In this document: in pieces, positions 17,415-25,284 of the stretch
Layout: every line of letters starts with the position of its first letter
Position numbering within the stretch: the first letter of the stretch is position 1
Assembly (NCBI RefSeq): GCF_024919275.1
Contig: NZ_JANWGH010000001.1
Coordinates: forward strand, 186,001-250,000
Source: Algoriphagus limi
GTDB taxonomy: Bacteria; Bacteroidota; Bacteroidia; Cytophagales; Cyclobacteriaceae
DNA: 64,000 bases
Direction: 5' to 3'
Translations under genes and position numbers: made by a program
The notes under the pieces: model-generated
What the model was told of the DNA's origin: nothing
What the model saw: the letters and a program-made list of their open reading frames with translations, nothing else
Databases searched by the model: none

Positions 17415-18337
17415 TGATTGAAAAACCTTTGGTTTCAGTTTCTTGTATCACCTACAATCATTATCCTTATATAAGGCAATGCATTGAAGGTATTTTAAAG
17501 CAAAAAATCAATTTTAATATGGAGGTTGTCGTCTATGATGACGCTTCTACAGATGGGACTTCTGATGTATTAAAGGAATATGCTTCAAAATTCCCTGAAA
17601 TATTTAAAGTTCTAATACAAAAAGAAAATCAATACTCTAAAGGAATTCGAGGGAATGCTGTTCGATATAATTTCCCTAGGTGTGAAGGGAAATATATAGC
17701 CTTTTGTGAAGGAGATGATTATTGGACTGATCCATATAAACTTCAAAAACAGGTCGATTTCTTAGAGAAAAACCCTAATTTTTCAACTTCATGCACTAAT
17801 TATTCTGAAGTTGATGAGAAGGGTGAAATTTTAAAGAAAGAGGCTTGGGATGGGATCAGATTATCACCAACAATTTCTCATGAAGTAATTTTACAGAAAT
17901 ACAAACCCAAGATTCTAACAACATTGTTTAAGAAGGAAGCCTTCAAAAATGGATTTCCTGATATTTTTTTCGAGGTATTTAATGCCGATAATTTTTTGAG
18001 TGCTATAGCTACAGAATACGGGCCTGTGGGATTCTTAAATTTTACTTCAGGGTGCTATCGTGTTCACAATAATGGTGTCTGGTCTGGTAAAAATACGATT
18101 CAGCAGTTTGAAAACCAGTTAGATACATTTCAAAAAATGAAGCTTTATTTTTTGAAAGATTCTCAGCAAAGAGCTATATCAAATCGAATTTATCAGATTA
18201 GAAGAAGACTCTCTAGATTATATGCAAAAGAAAAGGATTTCGTGAAAAGTCTTTCACAAATGAAACATATGGTAAAAGTAAACCCAATTGATTCTTCAAA
18301 GGTGTTTTTGGGAAATTTGATAGCCCCTTTTCGTTAG
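17414..18337 (+). CDS. GT2 family glycosyltransferase
   Basis: A 307-residue GT-A-fold enzyme. The family 2 N-terminus is LVSVSCITYNHYPYIRQCIEGIL, then VVVYDDASTDGT, and the metal/nucleotide-binding region ends in YIAFCEGDDYWTDPYKLQKQ, with the DD motif near residue 100. A C-terminal helical tail follows. Cytoplasmic face, no obvious membrane helix; adds one sugar to the growing lipid-linked unit. Donor and acceptor unknown. It abuts the methyltransferase gene (one shared base). Confidence 0.93.
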   Translation: MIEKPLVSVSCITYNHYPYIRQCIEGILKQKINFNMEVVVYDDASTDGTSDVLKEYASKFPEIFKVLIQKENQYSKGIRGNAVRYNFPRCEGKYIAFCEGDDYWTDPYKLQKQVDFLEKNPNFSTSCTNYSEVDEKGEILKKEAWDGIRLSPTISHEVILQKYKPKILTTLFKKEAFKNGFPDIFFEVFNADNFLSAIATEYGPVGFLNFTSGCYRVHNNGVWSGKNTIQQFENQLDTFQKMKLYFLKDSQQRAISNRIYQIRRRLSRLYAKEKDFVKSLSQMKHMVKVNPIDSSKVFLGNLIAPFR

Positions 18338-18346
18338 GATTTATTG

Positions 18347-19429
18347 ATGAATACGGAAGAATTACTTGTCACATCCAGCTGGTCCGCCCTTTCCAAACAG
18401 AATCCTGATGGTTCTTTTCAGCCTGGGCATAATGGTCCTTATAAAGATCCTGAAACACCCGTAAGAAATACGTCTCATTGGTTGATTTCTTTTTTGAAAT
18501 CCCATGAGTTGAGCGGAGAAAAGAAATTCAAAGAAGCAGCAGAAAAATGCTTGGGTTATTTGATGTCTGAAGAGGCTAGACCGATGAATGCAACTTTTTG
18601 GCATCGGAAAAATCCCAAAAAAGACTTTTCAAATGGCCTAATGGGGCAAGCTTGGACCATAGAGGCTTTAGAATATGCTTTCCGGTTCTTTGGGGATGAG
18701 CGAATTTTTTCCTTAGCTAAGGATGTTTTCCGACTTCATCCTTATAAATCCAGAGAAAGAGCATGGGAAATTGTCAATGTAGATGGAAGCATAAAAGGCT
18801 TTGATAAGACCTTCAATCACCAGCTTTGGTTTGCCGCCTCTGGAACTTTATTGGCAAAGCACGGTGATGCAGAAATTAGTGATCAAACCAATGATTTTTT
18901 GGGTGCTTTAGACGACTTAATGAAAGTTTATCCCGATGGTGTTATTATGCATCACCCTAGAGGTTATCAAAAAGTAGGGAAGAAAGCTAGGTTATTGGCA
19001 AGCTATAAGGAGTTTCGAATTCCTAAAATCCAAAAACAATACAATTATCTGAAGTCTGTTGGCTACCATGGATTCAATTTATACGCCTTAGGCTTGATTC
19101 ATAATGTTCACCCTGAATTGCCATTTTTTAATTCTTCTTTATTTAAGTCCATGGTTAAAGTGATTGGAACCGACTCTTTTAAAAGCAATCTTTCCAAATC
19201 TCCTTACAGTTATAATTACAATCCGCCAGGTTTTGAGTTAGGATTTGCTTTGCAAAAGTTTGGAGAATACTCCAATGCTGAATATTTTTTAGTTGAGGAC
19301 TATAAAAGATCATATTCAATTGAAAAAAAGCAGTGGGGATTAAAAAACCAGGTTGATCCTGAGACTGCTTCCGCACGAGTATATGAGTTGTATCAGCTAA
19401 AAAGAATAGAATTAGGTTTAGATGAATGA
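18347..19429 (+). CDS. Predicted (alpha/alpha)6-toroid protein, possible glycan-acting enzyme
   Basis: 360 residues, mostly helical, rich in Trp, His and Tyr, with repeated helix-hairpin patterns such as NTSHWLISFLKSHELSG, LMGQAWTIEALEYAFRFFG and FNHQLWFAASGTLLAKHG. This resembles the six-hairpin toroids of GH88/GH105, N-acyl-glucosamine epimerases and Agl-cluster AglQ-like proteins, but I cannot identify a catalytic pair with certainty. No signal peptide, so cytoplasmic. It sits between glycosyltransferase genes and overlaps the next one by 8 bp, so a role in the polymer pathway is likely but undefined. ATG 18347 is taken instead of TTG 18344, one codon upstream. Confidence 0.65.
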   Translation: MNTEELLVTSSWSALSKQNPDGSFQPGHNGPYKDPETPVRNTSHWLISFLKSHELSGEKKFKEAAEKCLGYLMSEEARPMNATFWHRKNPKKDFSNGLMGQAWTIEALEYAFRFFGDERIFSLAKDVFRLHPYKSRERAWEIVNVDGSIKGFDKTFNHQLWFAASGTLLAKHGDAEISDQTNDFLGALDDLMKVYPDGVIMHHPRGYQKVGKKARLLASYKEFRIPKIQKQYNYLKSVGYHGFNLYALGLIHNVHPELPFFNSSLFKSMVKVIGTDSFKSNLSKSPYSYNYNPPGFELGFALQKFGEYSNAEYFLVEDYKRSYSIEKKQWGLKNQVDPETASARVYELYQLKRIELGLDE

Positions 19430-20297
19430 TTATTCTATCATAAGTGTAATTATTCCAACTTTTAAGGAGTGGGATAGATTAGCCGATTGTTTAGGACAAC
19501 TCAGACAACAAACATTACCCCAAGAAAGATTAGAAATTATTGTTGTCAACAATGACCCCAATTCACTTCCACCAAATAATTTTTTTTTGTCAAAAAATGT
19601 AAAATTATTAGAACAGTCATTACCAGGCTCCTATGCCTCAAGGAACTTAGGGGTAATAAATGCTAGTGGAGAAATAATTGCTTTTACTGATTCAGATTGT
19701 CTTCCTGCAAAGGATTGGATTGAAGAGGGAGTAAATCTTTTGAATAAAGGTGCTGATTTGGTCGGAGGTAAGGTAGAGTTTTTTAAAGAGAAAGACGGAG
19801 GAGAATTGGCCTATATCTTTGAAAAACAATTTTCTTTTAACCAAAAAAGAAATGTAGAGAGCAATGGTCAGAGTATAACAGCAAATCTATTTGTAAAGAA
19901 AAGTGTATTTCATGAGGTTGGAAATTTCCCTGAGGGGCTTTTATCGGGAGGTGATTTTCATTGGACAAAAAAAGCCAGCACTAATGGTTTTAGATTGGTT
20001 TATGGAGAAAATGTGGTTGTAAAACACCCCGCTAGAAAATCAATAGCCTCTCTTAAAAGCAAAAAAAGAAGAACATCTGGAGGAATGTACTTTAAGTTTT
20101 TTAGGGACTTTTCTTTGGTAAAGAAAATAAGCTATTCCTTATTTTTACTTAGGCCTCCTGTAACTGTTTTTTTATTTAATGAATACACCTTTTATCAGCG
20201 GCTTAAATTATTTTCACTTCGCTGGTACTTAGAATTTATAGGAGTACAGGAACTGTTTAAGCTTGATTTTACCGGTAAGCAAGCAGAGAGAACTTGA
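19422..20297 (+). CDS. GT2 family glycosyltransferase
   Basis: A 291-residue GT-A enzyme: IISVIIPTFKEWDRLADCLGQL at the N-terminus, IIVVNNDPNS, then LPGSYASRNLGVINASGEIIAFTDSD (split here), ending at the DSD metal motif near residue 85. The later LLSGGDFHWTKKASTNGFRLVYG matches the ED/GGD-like acceptor-side motif of this family. Its C-terminus is hydrophobic/basic and may rest on the membrane. Substrates unknown. It overlaps the preceding gene by 8 bp and the next by 1 bp (TGATG). Confidence 0.92.
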   Translation: MNDYSIISVIIPTFKEWDRLADCLGQLRQQTLPQERLEIIVVNNDPNSLPPNNFFLSKNVKLLEQSLPGSYASRNLGVINASGEIIAFTDSDCLPAKDWIEEGVNLLNKGADLVGGKVEFFKEKDGGELAYIFEKQFSFNQKRNVESNGQSITANLFVKKSVFHEVGNFPEGLLSGGDFHWTKKASTNGFRLVYGENVVVKHPARKSIASLKSKKRRTSGGMYFKFFRDFSLVKKISYSLFLLRPPVTVFLFNEYTFYQRLKLFSLRWYLEFIGVQELFKLDFTGKQAERT

Positions 20298-21241
20298 TGT
20301 TTACTATAATCATTCCGAATCATAATAAAGCTCCCCATATTTCAAGATCAATTGGTTCTGTATTGAATCAAACTTTTCAAGATTGGGAGTTGATTTTTGT
20401 AGATGATGCATCAACTGATAATTCTCTTCAGGTAATTAATCAATTTGAAGATCCAAGAATTCAAATTTACCATAGGAATTCTCCGGGACCTGGAGGGTAC
20501 GCAGCTAGGAATTTTGGAATATCCAAAGCATCTAAACCTTGGCTATGTTTTTTAGATGCAGATGATGAATGGAAAACGGACTATCTTGAAAATCTAAAAA
20601 TTCAAATCGACCTTCATCCAGAAATAGAATTTTTTGGTTCAGCGTGGGAGGTATCAAACGGAACAAGGATTTGTACCTGCCATTCTTCTAAGCAATATCC
20701 AAAAAACAAGTTGAGTGTATTTTCTTTTTCAGATTTTCTTAAAACTTCAATTTCAAATTCTCCTGTTATCTGGACTAGTACTGCAGCAATTAAAAAAGAT
20801 ACTTTTAAAAAATCTCGTGGATTTCCTGAAAGCCTATGTAAAACAGGAGGAGATGTTGATACATGGTTAAGATTGGCGTTTCAATTGGGAAAAGTGGGGT
20901 TTTGGAATCAGATTTCTGGGACCTATCATATTGATAGTGTTAATATGGTTACTCGAAAGAATAAAACATTCGAGGTTCCATGTTTAGTAAATACTGTAAA
21001 ATCCCTTTTGCCAAATTCTACAAAAGAAGATGAAATTCTGTTGAAGAATTATTCTAATAAATATTTACTAGCCCAAATTGCTAAATCAATTAAGTCTAAA
21101 AATTTCAATCCTGATTTGATCCGCTATTTTTATGATGAAGTAGATTGGAAAAAAAATAGCATTCTGAAATTGTTTAAATTTCGTCCTATCAGGATTCTTT
21201 ATCGCCTATACTTAGAAAAAAAAGACCCATTTTATGGCTAA
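20297..21241 (+). CDS. GT2 family glycosyltransferase
   Basis: A 314-residue GT-A-fold transferase. N-terminal FTIIIPNHNKAPHISRSIGSVL, WELIFVDDASTDNS and PWLCFLDADDEWKTDYLE give the nucleotide-binding and DAD metal motifs near residues 5-25, 35-45 and 85-95. CKTGGDVDTWLRLAFQ near residue 185 is the usual acceptor-side acidic motif. Most similar in style to WcaA/WbbD-like capsular transferases; exact specificity unknown. ATG 20297 (TGATG overlap with the previous stop) is preferred over the TTG one codon earlier. It overlaps the Wzz-like gene by 8 bp. Confidence 0.92.
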   Translation: MFTIIIPNHNKAPHISRSIGSVLNQTFQDWELIFVDDASTDNSLQVINQFEDPRIQIYHRNSPGPGGYAARNFGISKASKPWLCFLDADDEWKTDYLENLKIQIDLHPEIEFFGSAWEVSNGTRICTCHSSKQYPKNKLSVFSFSDFLKTSISNSPVIWTSTAAIKKDTFKKSRGFPESLCKTGGDVDTWLRLAFQLGKVGFWNQISGTYHIDSVNMVTRKNKTFEVPCLVNTVKSLLPNSTKEDEILLKNYSNKYLLAQIAKSIKSKNFNPDLIRYFYDEVDWKKNSILKLFKFRPIRILYRLYLEKKDPFYG

Positions 21242-22298
21242 TGAAACCATTGATATCGGAGATTTGATCCGCTTTTTTTCTAAACAGAAGAAAAGATTTT
21301 TAACGGCTATTCTAGCCTTATTGGGACTTGGTTTTGTGGTGATTCTACTTACTAGAAATCATTACAGTTCCAACCTAAAATTTATTGCTCAAAGCAGCTC
21401 CTCCTCAAATAATTTGATGAGGCAGCTAGGTGGATTATCTGGTTTAAATCTAGGAGGAATGAATGGAAGCCAGGAAATAGGTTCACTTTCTCCCCAGCTA
21501 TACCAAGAAATAATTTACAGTTATCCTTTTCTTTGGAGACTTAGTCAGAAGAACATTGAAGTAGATGGTGAAATTCAAAAGCTTGGTCTTTTTGTAGAAG
21601 AGAATAGAAGGCCTTCTATTCCATCTTTGATTAAGAAATATACCATTGGGCTTCCGAATGTATTGTTTGGCGAGGATCCTCCTCCTTTGGATTTAGAAAC
21701 TGAATTACAGGATTCCTTAATCTTTTTAAGAAGGGAATTAGTACCGATGTTTAATGAGTATCGTAAGATCATAACCCTCACGAATGATGCAAAGACTGGG
21801 ACTATAGCCTTAGAAGTTGAGACGCTTTCGCCAGAAGTGTCTGCTCAGGTGGCTGTTTTTGTTTTTGAATTGCTTTCCGAATATGTGATTGAATACAAGA
21901 CTGAGAAGGCTATTCAAAATTTGAATTTTATCCAAGAGCGCTATGAGGAGGCTCAGGAGAAATTTTATCAAACACAAAATAATTTATCTGTATTCAGGGA
22001 TAGGAATCAGAATTTAAGCTTTTCTTCTGCTAGAGCTCAAGAAGAACGTTTACAGGCTGAATATAACCTAGCAAGTAATCTTTATAATAACCTGGCAGTG
22101 CAGCTGGATCAAGCTAAAATCAAGGTTCAGGAGGATATCCCACAACTTACGATTATTAATCCCCCTGTGGTTTCTTACCAAGTATCCAAACCCAATATTC
22201 CATTAATCTTGGCTTTGTCTGTCTTTTTGGGATTGTTGCTTGGTTTTGTGAGGGTATTGGTAGCGTATTTCAAAATTCAATTTGACAAGTCTAGCTAA
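21234..22298 (+). CDS. Wzz-type chain-length determinant without kinase domain
   Basis: A 354-residue polysaccharide co-polymerase. It has the two-membrane-helix Wzz layout: cytoplasmic start (ETIDIGDLIRFFSKQKKRFL), first helix about residues 20-42, a large periplasmic part with a Ser/Gly-rich stretch and a coiled-coil region (about 215-290), and a second helix about 318-345, preceded by the Pro-rich PPVVSYQVSKPNIP. There is no Walker motif or Tyr tail, so this line uses a stand-alone Wzz, unlike the Wzc of cluster 2. It sets chain length together with the Wzy encoded next, whose gene overlaps it by 17 bp. Confidence 0.88.
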   Translation: MANETIDIGDLIRFFSKQKKRFLTAILALLGLGFVVILLTRNHYSSNLKFIAQSSSSSNNLMRQLGGLSGLNLGGMNGSQEIGSLSPQLYQEIIYSYPFLWRLSQKNIEVDGEIQKLGLFVEENRRPSIPSLIKKYTIGLPNVLFGEDPPPLDLETELQDSLIFLRRELVPMFNEYRKIITLTNDAKTGTIALEVETLSPEVSAQVAVFVFELLSEYVIEYKTEKAIQNLNFIQERYEEAQEKFYQTQNNLSVFRDRNQNLSFSSARAQEERLQAEYNLASNLYNNLAVQLDQAKIKVQEDIPQLTIINPPVVSYQVSKPNIPLILALSVFLGLLLGFVRVLVAYFKIQFDKSS

Positions 22299-23535
22299 AA
22301 ATCAGACTATCGAAATCCTTTTTTCCCTTCTTCAGGGAATTCTTCTTTTTATGGCAATTACTTATTTATTGGTGGATTGCTTAAATGGGGTTTTGATGCG
22401 AATTGGAGTAGGTATCAGTATTTCCCAACTGTACAAAATGGGGATGCTGGCTGGAATGCTTAGCTATCTCTTATTCAAAAAGCCAATGATATTTTTGGCT
22501 TCATTCTCGTTAATACTTTTTTTTCTACTACCTCTACTTTTTAAAGCGATGCTGACGGGGGAAACTCGTACGGTAGTGGGGAATTTTGGTTATAACCTTA
22601 AGCTTATCTTATTCCCAATATCCTTTTTTTTCTTCTATAGTTTAGATCTTAACTCGCTAAGACTTAAGAAATTTTGGAATGTCTTTATTTGGTTTAATTT
22701 CTGGCTTATTGCCGTAAATATTTTATTGGGTGTATTGGGAATAGGCTACAGTCAATATGATAGTCCGGAAGGACAGGGTATTGGAGGAAGAGGGTTCTTT
22801 TTTGCGGGTAATGAAGTCGCCGGGATCTTTTTGCTTTTTGCTAGTGTGGCTTGGTTTCAGACAAAAAATTGGACAGGAATTTTCCGATTTATCTTTTTTC
22901 TCTTTCTTCTGGTTTTAGGGGTTTTGAATACTTCAAAAACAGCCATTTTGGGTATAATTCTGATCGTTGGATTATTGGAATTGCCCAAGTTCCTCAAGAA
23001 AAGGATTACAATAGGAAGGTTTGTTGGACTATTGTCTTTACCCTTCTTGGCGATAGGAATGGGAGCTTTAATTGTTTGGGGTATTCAAGCAACAGGCTTG
23101 ATAGACCGGATTTTATTTTTTTACGAACGCTTAGATTTATTGACATTCATTTTATCAGGGAGAAATGAAATGGTGATAGGTGCCATGTCTTTTTTTCCAA
23201 GCGTTTATAGTTTCTGGGACTACTTGTTTGGAGTAGGAAACCAAGAGTTTTTACAATTGATGGGAATTTATCATGGGGATCCCCATACTATAGAAATTGA
23301 TTTTTTTGATTTGTTGTTTATGAATGGTTTCCTGGGCTTAGGCCTTGTTTTAGGTATTTTTCTTTGGGCTACCATCCGCAGTTTTAGTGGTTCTTTATCT
23401 GAATCGCCAATTTGGGCTGTAAACCTTATTCTGCTCCTGATCTCTTTTTTAGCTGGTCATATTTTTAACTCCGCTATGTTGGGGATTAGCCTTGGTGTCG
23501 TTAATGGGCTCGGTCCAAAAATTTGGAAAAGCTAA
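22282..23535 (+). CDS. Wzy/O-antigen ligase-like membrane protein
   Basis: 417 residues with about 10-12 membrane helices and few charged stretches. It has the pattern of Wzy polymerases and WaaL ligases: many helices in the N-terminal part, an internal hydrophilic loop (GYSQYDSPEGQGIGGRGFFF), then ILSGRNEMVIGAMSFF and the GVGNQEFL...HTIEIDFFDLLFMNG periplasmic region, which resembles the catalytic loop of O-antigen polymerases. Probably polymerises the cluster 1 repeat unit in the periplasm. It starts with TTG at 22282 inside the Wzz-like gene; the next in-frame Met is about 23 residues on, within the first helix. It overlaps the following GT4 gene by 13 bp. Confidence 0.82.
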   Translation: MTSLAKNQTIEILFSLLQGILLFMAITYLLVDCLNGVLMRIGVGISISQLYKMGMLAGMLSYLLFKKPMIFLASFSLILFFLLPLLFKAMLTGETRTVVGNFGYNLKLILFPISFFFFYSLDLNSLRLKKFWNVFIWFNFWLIAVNILLGVLGIGYSQYDSPEGQGIGGRGFFFAGNEVAGIFLLFASVAWFQTKNWTGIFRFIFFLFLLVLGVLNTSKTAILGIILIVGLLELPKFLKKRITIGRFVGLLSLPFLAIGMGALIVWGIQATGLIDRILFFYERLDLLTFILSGRNEMVIGAMSFFPSVYSFWDYLFGVGNQEFLQLMGIYHGDPHTIEIDFFDLLFMNGFLGLGLVLGIFLWATIRSFSGSLSESPIWAVNLILLLISFLAGHIFNSAMLGISLGVVNGLGPKIWKS

Positions 23536-24587
23536 AAATCTACATGATTTCTAATATGTACCCTTCGGAAAGCAGTCCGAATTTTGGGGTATTTGTCAGA
23601 AATTTCGAAAATGAATTTCCCGATGACTCTATTCAAATAGTTGATAAAACAGTAATCTACGGGAAGAAAAAAGGATTTCGGTTACTATTAGAATATGTTC
23701 GATTTATTTTTGAATCCATCCAAAAATTGAATCGAGGGGAATTTGATTTGGTATACGTGCATTTCCTGCAGCACTCATTGATTCCTTTTCATTTTTGGAA
23801 AAATAGGTATAAAAAAAAGATCGTCTTGAATGCCCATGGGACGGATATTTTGGGACAAGGGAGGTTATATAAATGGATGAGAAAATGGAACCTTCCCATT
23901 TTCAGAAATGCTGATTTGGTGATTGTTCCTTCTTATTTTTTTGTTTCTAAACTAACAGCTTTGGTTGTTGAGAAAGAAAAAATCGAGATCTATCCATCAG
24001 GGGGGATTAATCCTAAAATATTTTACTCTGAAAGACCAAAGGAAGAACTATTCTATCGAATAGGTTATTTGGGAAGGCTTGATAGGGGGAAAGGGCTAGA
24101 GACTTTAATTAGGGCATTTGCCAAATTATCTTTTAAAGAATTGCAACTCGAAATTTGTGGGCCGGGGGTTTTGGAAGCCGATCTTAAAAAACTTTGTGAA
24201 ACGCTCAATATATCTTCGAAAGTAAAGTTTCTAGGTAATATTCCTCAGGATAAAATCAGAAAAATCTTCTTGACCTGGGATGCATTCGTTTTTCCTTCGG
24301 AATTGGAAGAAAGCTTAGGATTAGTCGGACTCGAGGCCATGGCTTGCGGTTTACCCGTAATAGGTAGTGGAAAAGGTGGAATGGCTACTTATTTGGATTC
24401 AGGAAAGAACGGTATCGATTTTGAACCTGGGAACGTTATAGACTTAAAAGAAAAAATATTAGAATTTTACGTTCAAAATCAGGAATTTAGACTCAATTTA
24501 TCAAGAGGTGCAATTGCTACAGCAAACAGATATAGGGCAGGAGACGTCAATTCAAAACTCCGAAAAAAAGTCCACTCACTCTTTTAA
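23523..24587 (+). CDS. GT4 family glycosyltransferase
   Basis: A 354-residue GT-B retaining transferase. The N-terminal domain begins LKIYMISNMYPSESSPNFGVFV. The C-terminal domain has IGYLGRLDRGKGLETLIRAF near residue 180, and the donor-site E-x7-E motif ELEESLGLVGLEAMACGLPVI near residue 260. Typical GT4 length. Start is TTG at 23523 overlapping the wzy end; an ATG at 23544 is an alternative that would trim seven residues. Donor sugar unknown. Confidence 0.92.
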   Translation: MEKLKIYMISNMYPSESSPNFGVFVRNFENEFPDDSIQIVDKTVIYGKKKGFRLLLEYVRFIFESIQKLNRGEFDLVYVHFLQHSLIPFHFWKNRYKKKIVLNAHGTDILGQGRLYKWMRKWNLPIFRNADLVIVPSYFFVSKLTALVVEKEKIEIYPSGGINPKIFYSERPKEELFYRIGYLGRLDRGKGLETLIRAFAKLSFKELQLEICGPGVLEADLKKLCETLNISSKVKFLGNIPQDKIRKIFLTWDAFVFPSELEESLGLVGLEAMACGLPVIGSGKGGMATYLDSGKNGIDFEPGNVIDLKEKILEFYVQNQEFRLNLSRGAIATANRYRAGDVNSKLRKKVHSLF

Positions 24588-25284
24588 TCCAGAATATAGA
24601 TGGGTGAATGGAATCCGAATTTTTGGATTCCCTGATAGAGAATCCCTGATGAATTTCTCTCAGGGAAAAAACGAGTTATTAGTTGCTGTAAACGCTGAAA
24701 AGATACGAAATGCTGATACCGAGTTAAAAGAGGTGATTAATCGGAATATTGGTTATCCGGATGGAGTTGGAGCAGTATGGGCCTTAAGGCAGAAAGGCTT
24801 GTCCAATGTTGCTAAAATTCCAGGAGTTGAACTTTGGCTTGAATTTGTTAAAAAATATCACCGAGAGAAAAAATTCTATTTTATCGGTGCAAAAGAAGAA
24901 ATCATACAGGCTACGGTAGGAAAACTGAAGTCTGAATTCCCAGGAATCAATCTAGTGGGATACAGAAATGGATACATTCAGCCAGAAGAAATGCTTGGCT
25001 TGGAAAAATTAATTACTGAAATAAAACCAGATTTCGTATTTGTGGCTATGGGTTCGCCTGCACAAGAGCGCTTAATGACCAAGCTCTCAGCAATACATCC
25101 TGCTATTTATATTGGATTGGGGGGTAGTTTTGATATTTATGCTGGAAAAACTAAGCGAGCACCGGAATGGATGATTAATCTGAAACTGGAGTGGTTTTAT
25201 CGCCTTGTTACGGAACCAAAAAGAATTGGAAGACAGCTTAAACTATTTGGCTTTGTCAAGAATATGCTTTTAAAAAATTACTGA
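24508..25284 (+). CDS. WecG/TagA/CpsF family (GT26) glycosyltransferase
   Basis: GT26 enzymes transfer ManNAc or ManNAcA (sometimes another sugar) to GlcNAc-PP-lipid, the second step after a WecA-type initiating enzyme. Motifs: VAVNAEKIRNADTE, GYPDGVGAVWALRQKG with the conserved Asp, VFVAMGSPAQERLM, and the signature GLGGSFDIYAGKTKRAPEW plus LEWFYRLVTEPKRIGRQ. The start is uncertain: the GTG given overlaps the previous gene by 80 bp, while a GTG at 24604 (just before NGIRIFGFP) would give about 226 residues, close to family length and perhaps more likely. The stop overlaps tail-to-tail with the beta-helix gene. It implies an initiating enzyme making GlcNAc-PP-undecaprenol outside the window. 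Confidence 0.88.
   Translation: MQLLQQTDIGQETSIQNSEKKSTHSFNPEYRWVNGIRIFGFPDRESLMNFSQGKNELLVAVNAEKIRNADTELKEVINRNIGYPDGVGAVWALRQKGLSNVAKIPGVELWLEFVKKYHREKKFYFIGAKEEIIQATVGKLKSEFPGINLVGYRNGYIQPEEMLGLEKLITEIKPDFVFVAMGSPAQERLMTKLSAIHPAIYIGLGGSFDIYAGKTKRAPEWMINLKLEWFYRLVTEPKRIGRQLKLFGFVKNMLLKNY

Noticed and set aside
24508..24587. 80-bp overlap of the GT26 gene with the preceding GT4 gene as a genuine dual-coding region
   Set aside because: Most likely an upstream start choice; a GTG at 24604 removes the overlap and fits family length better.
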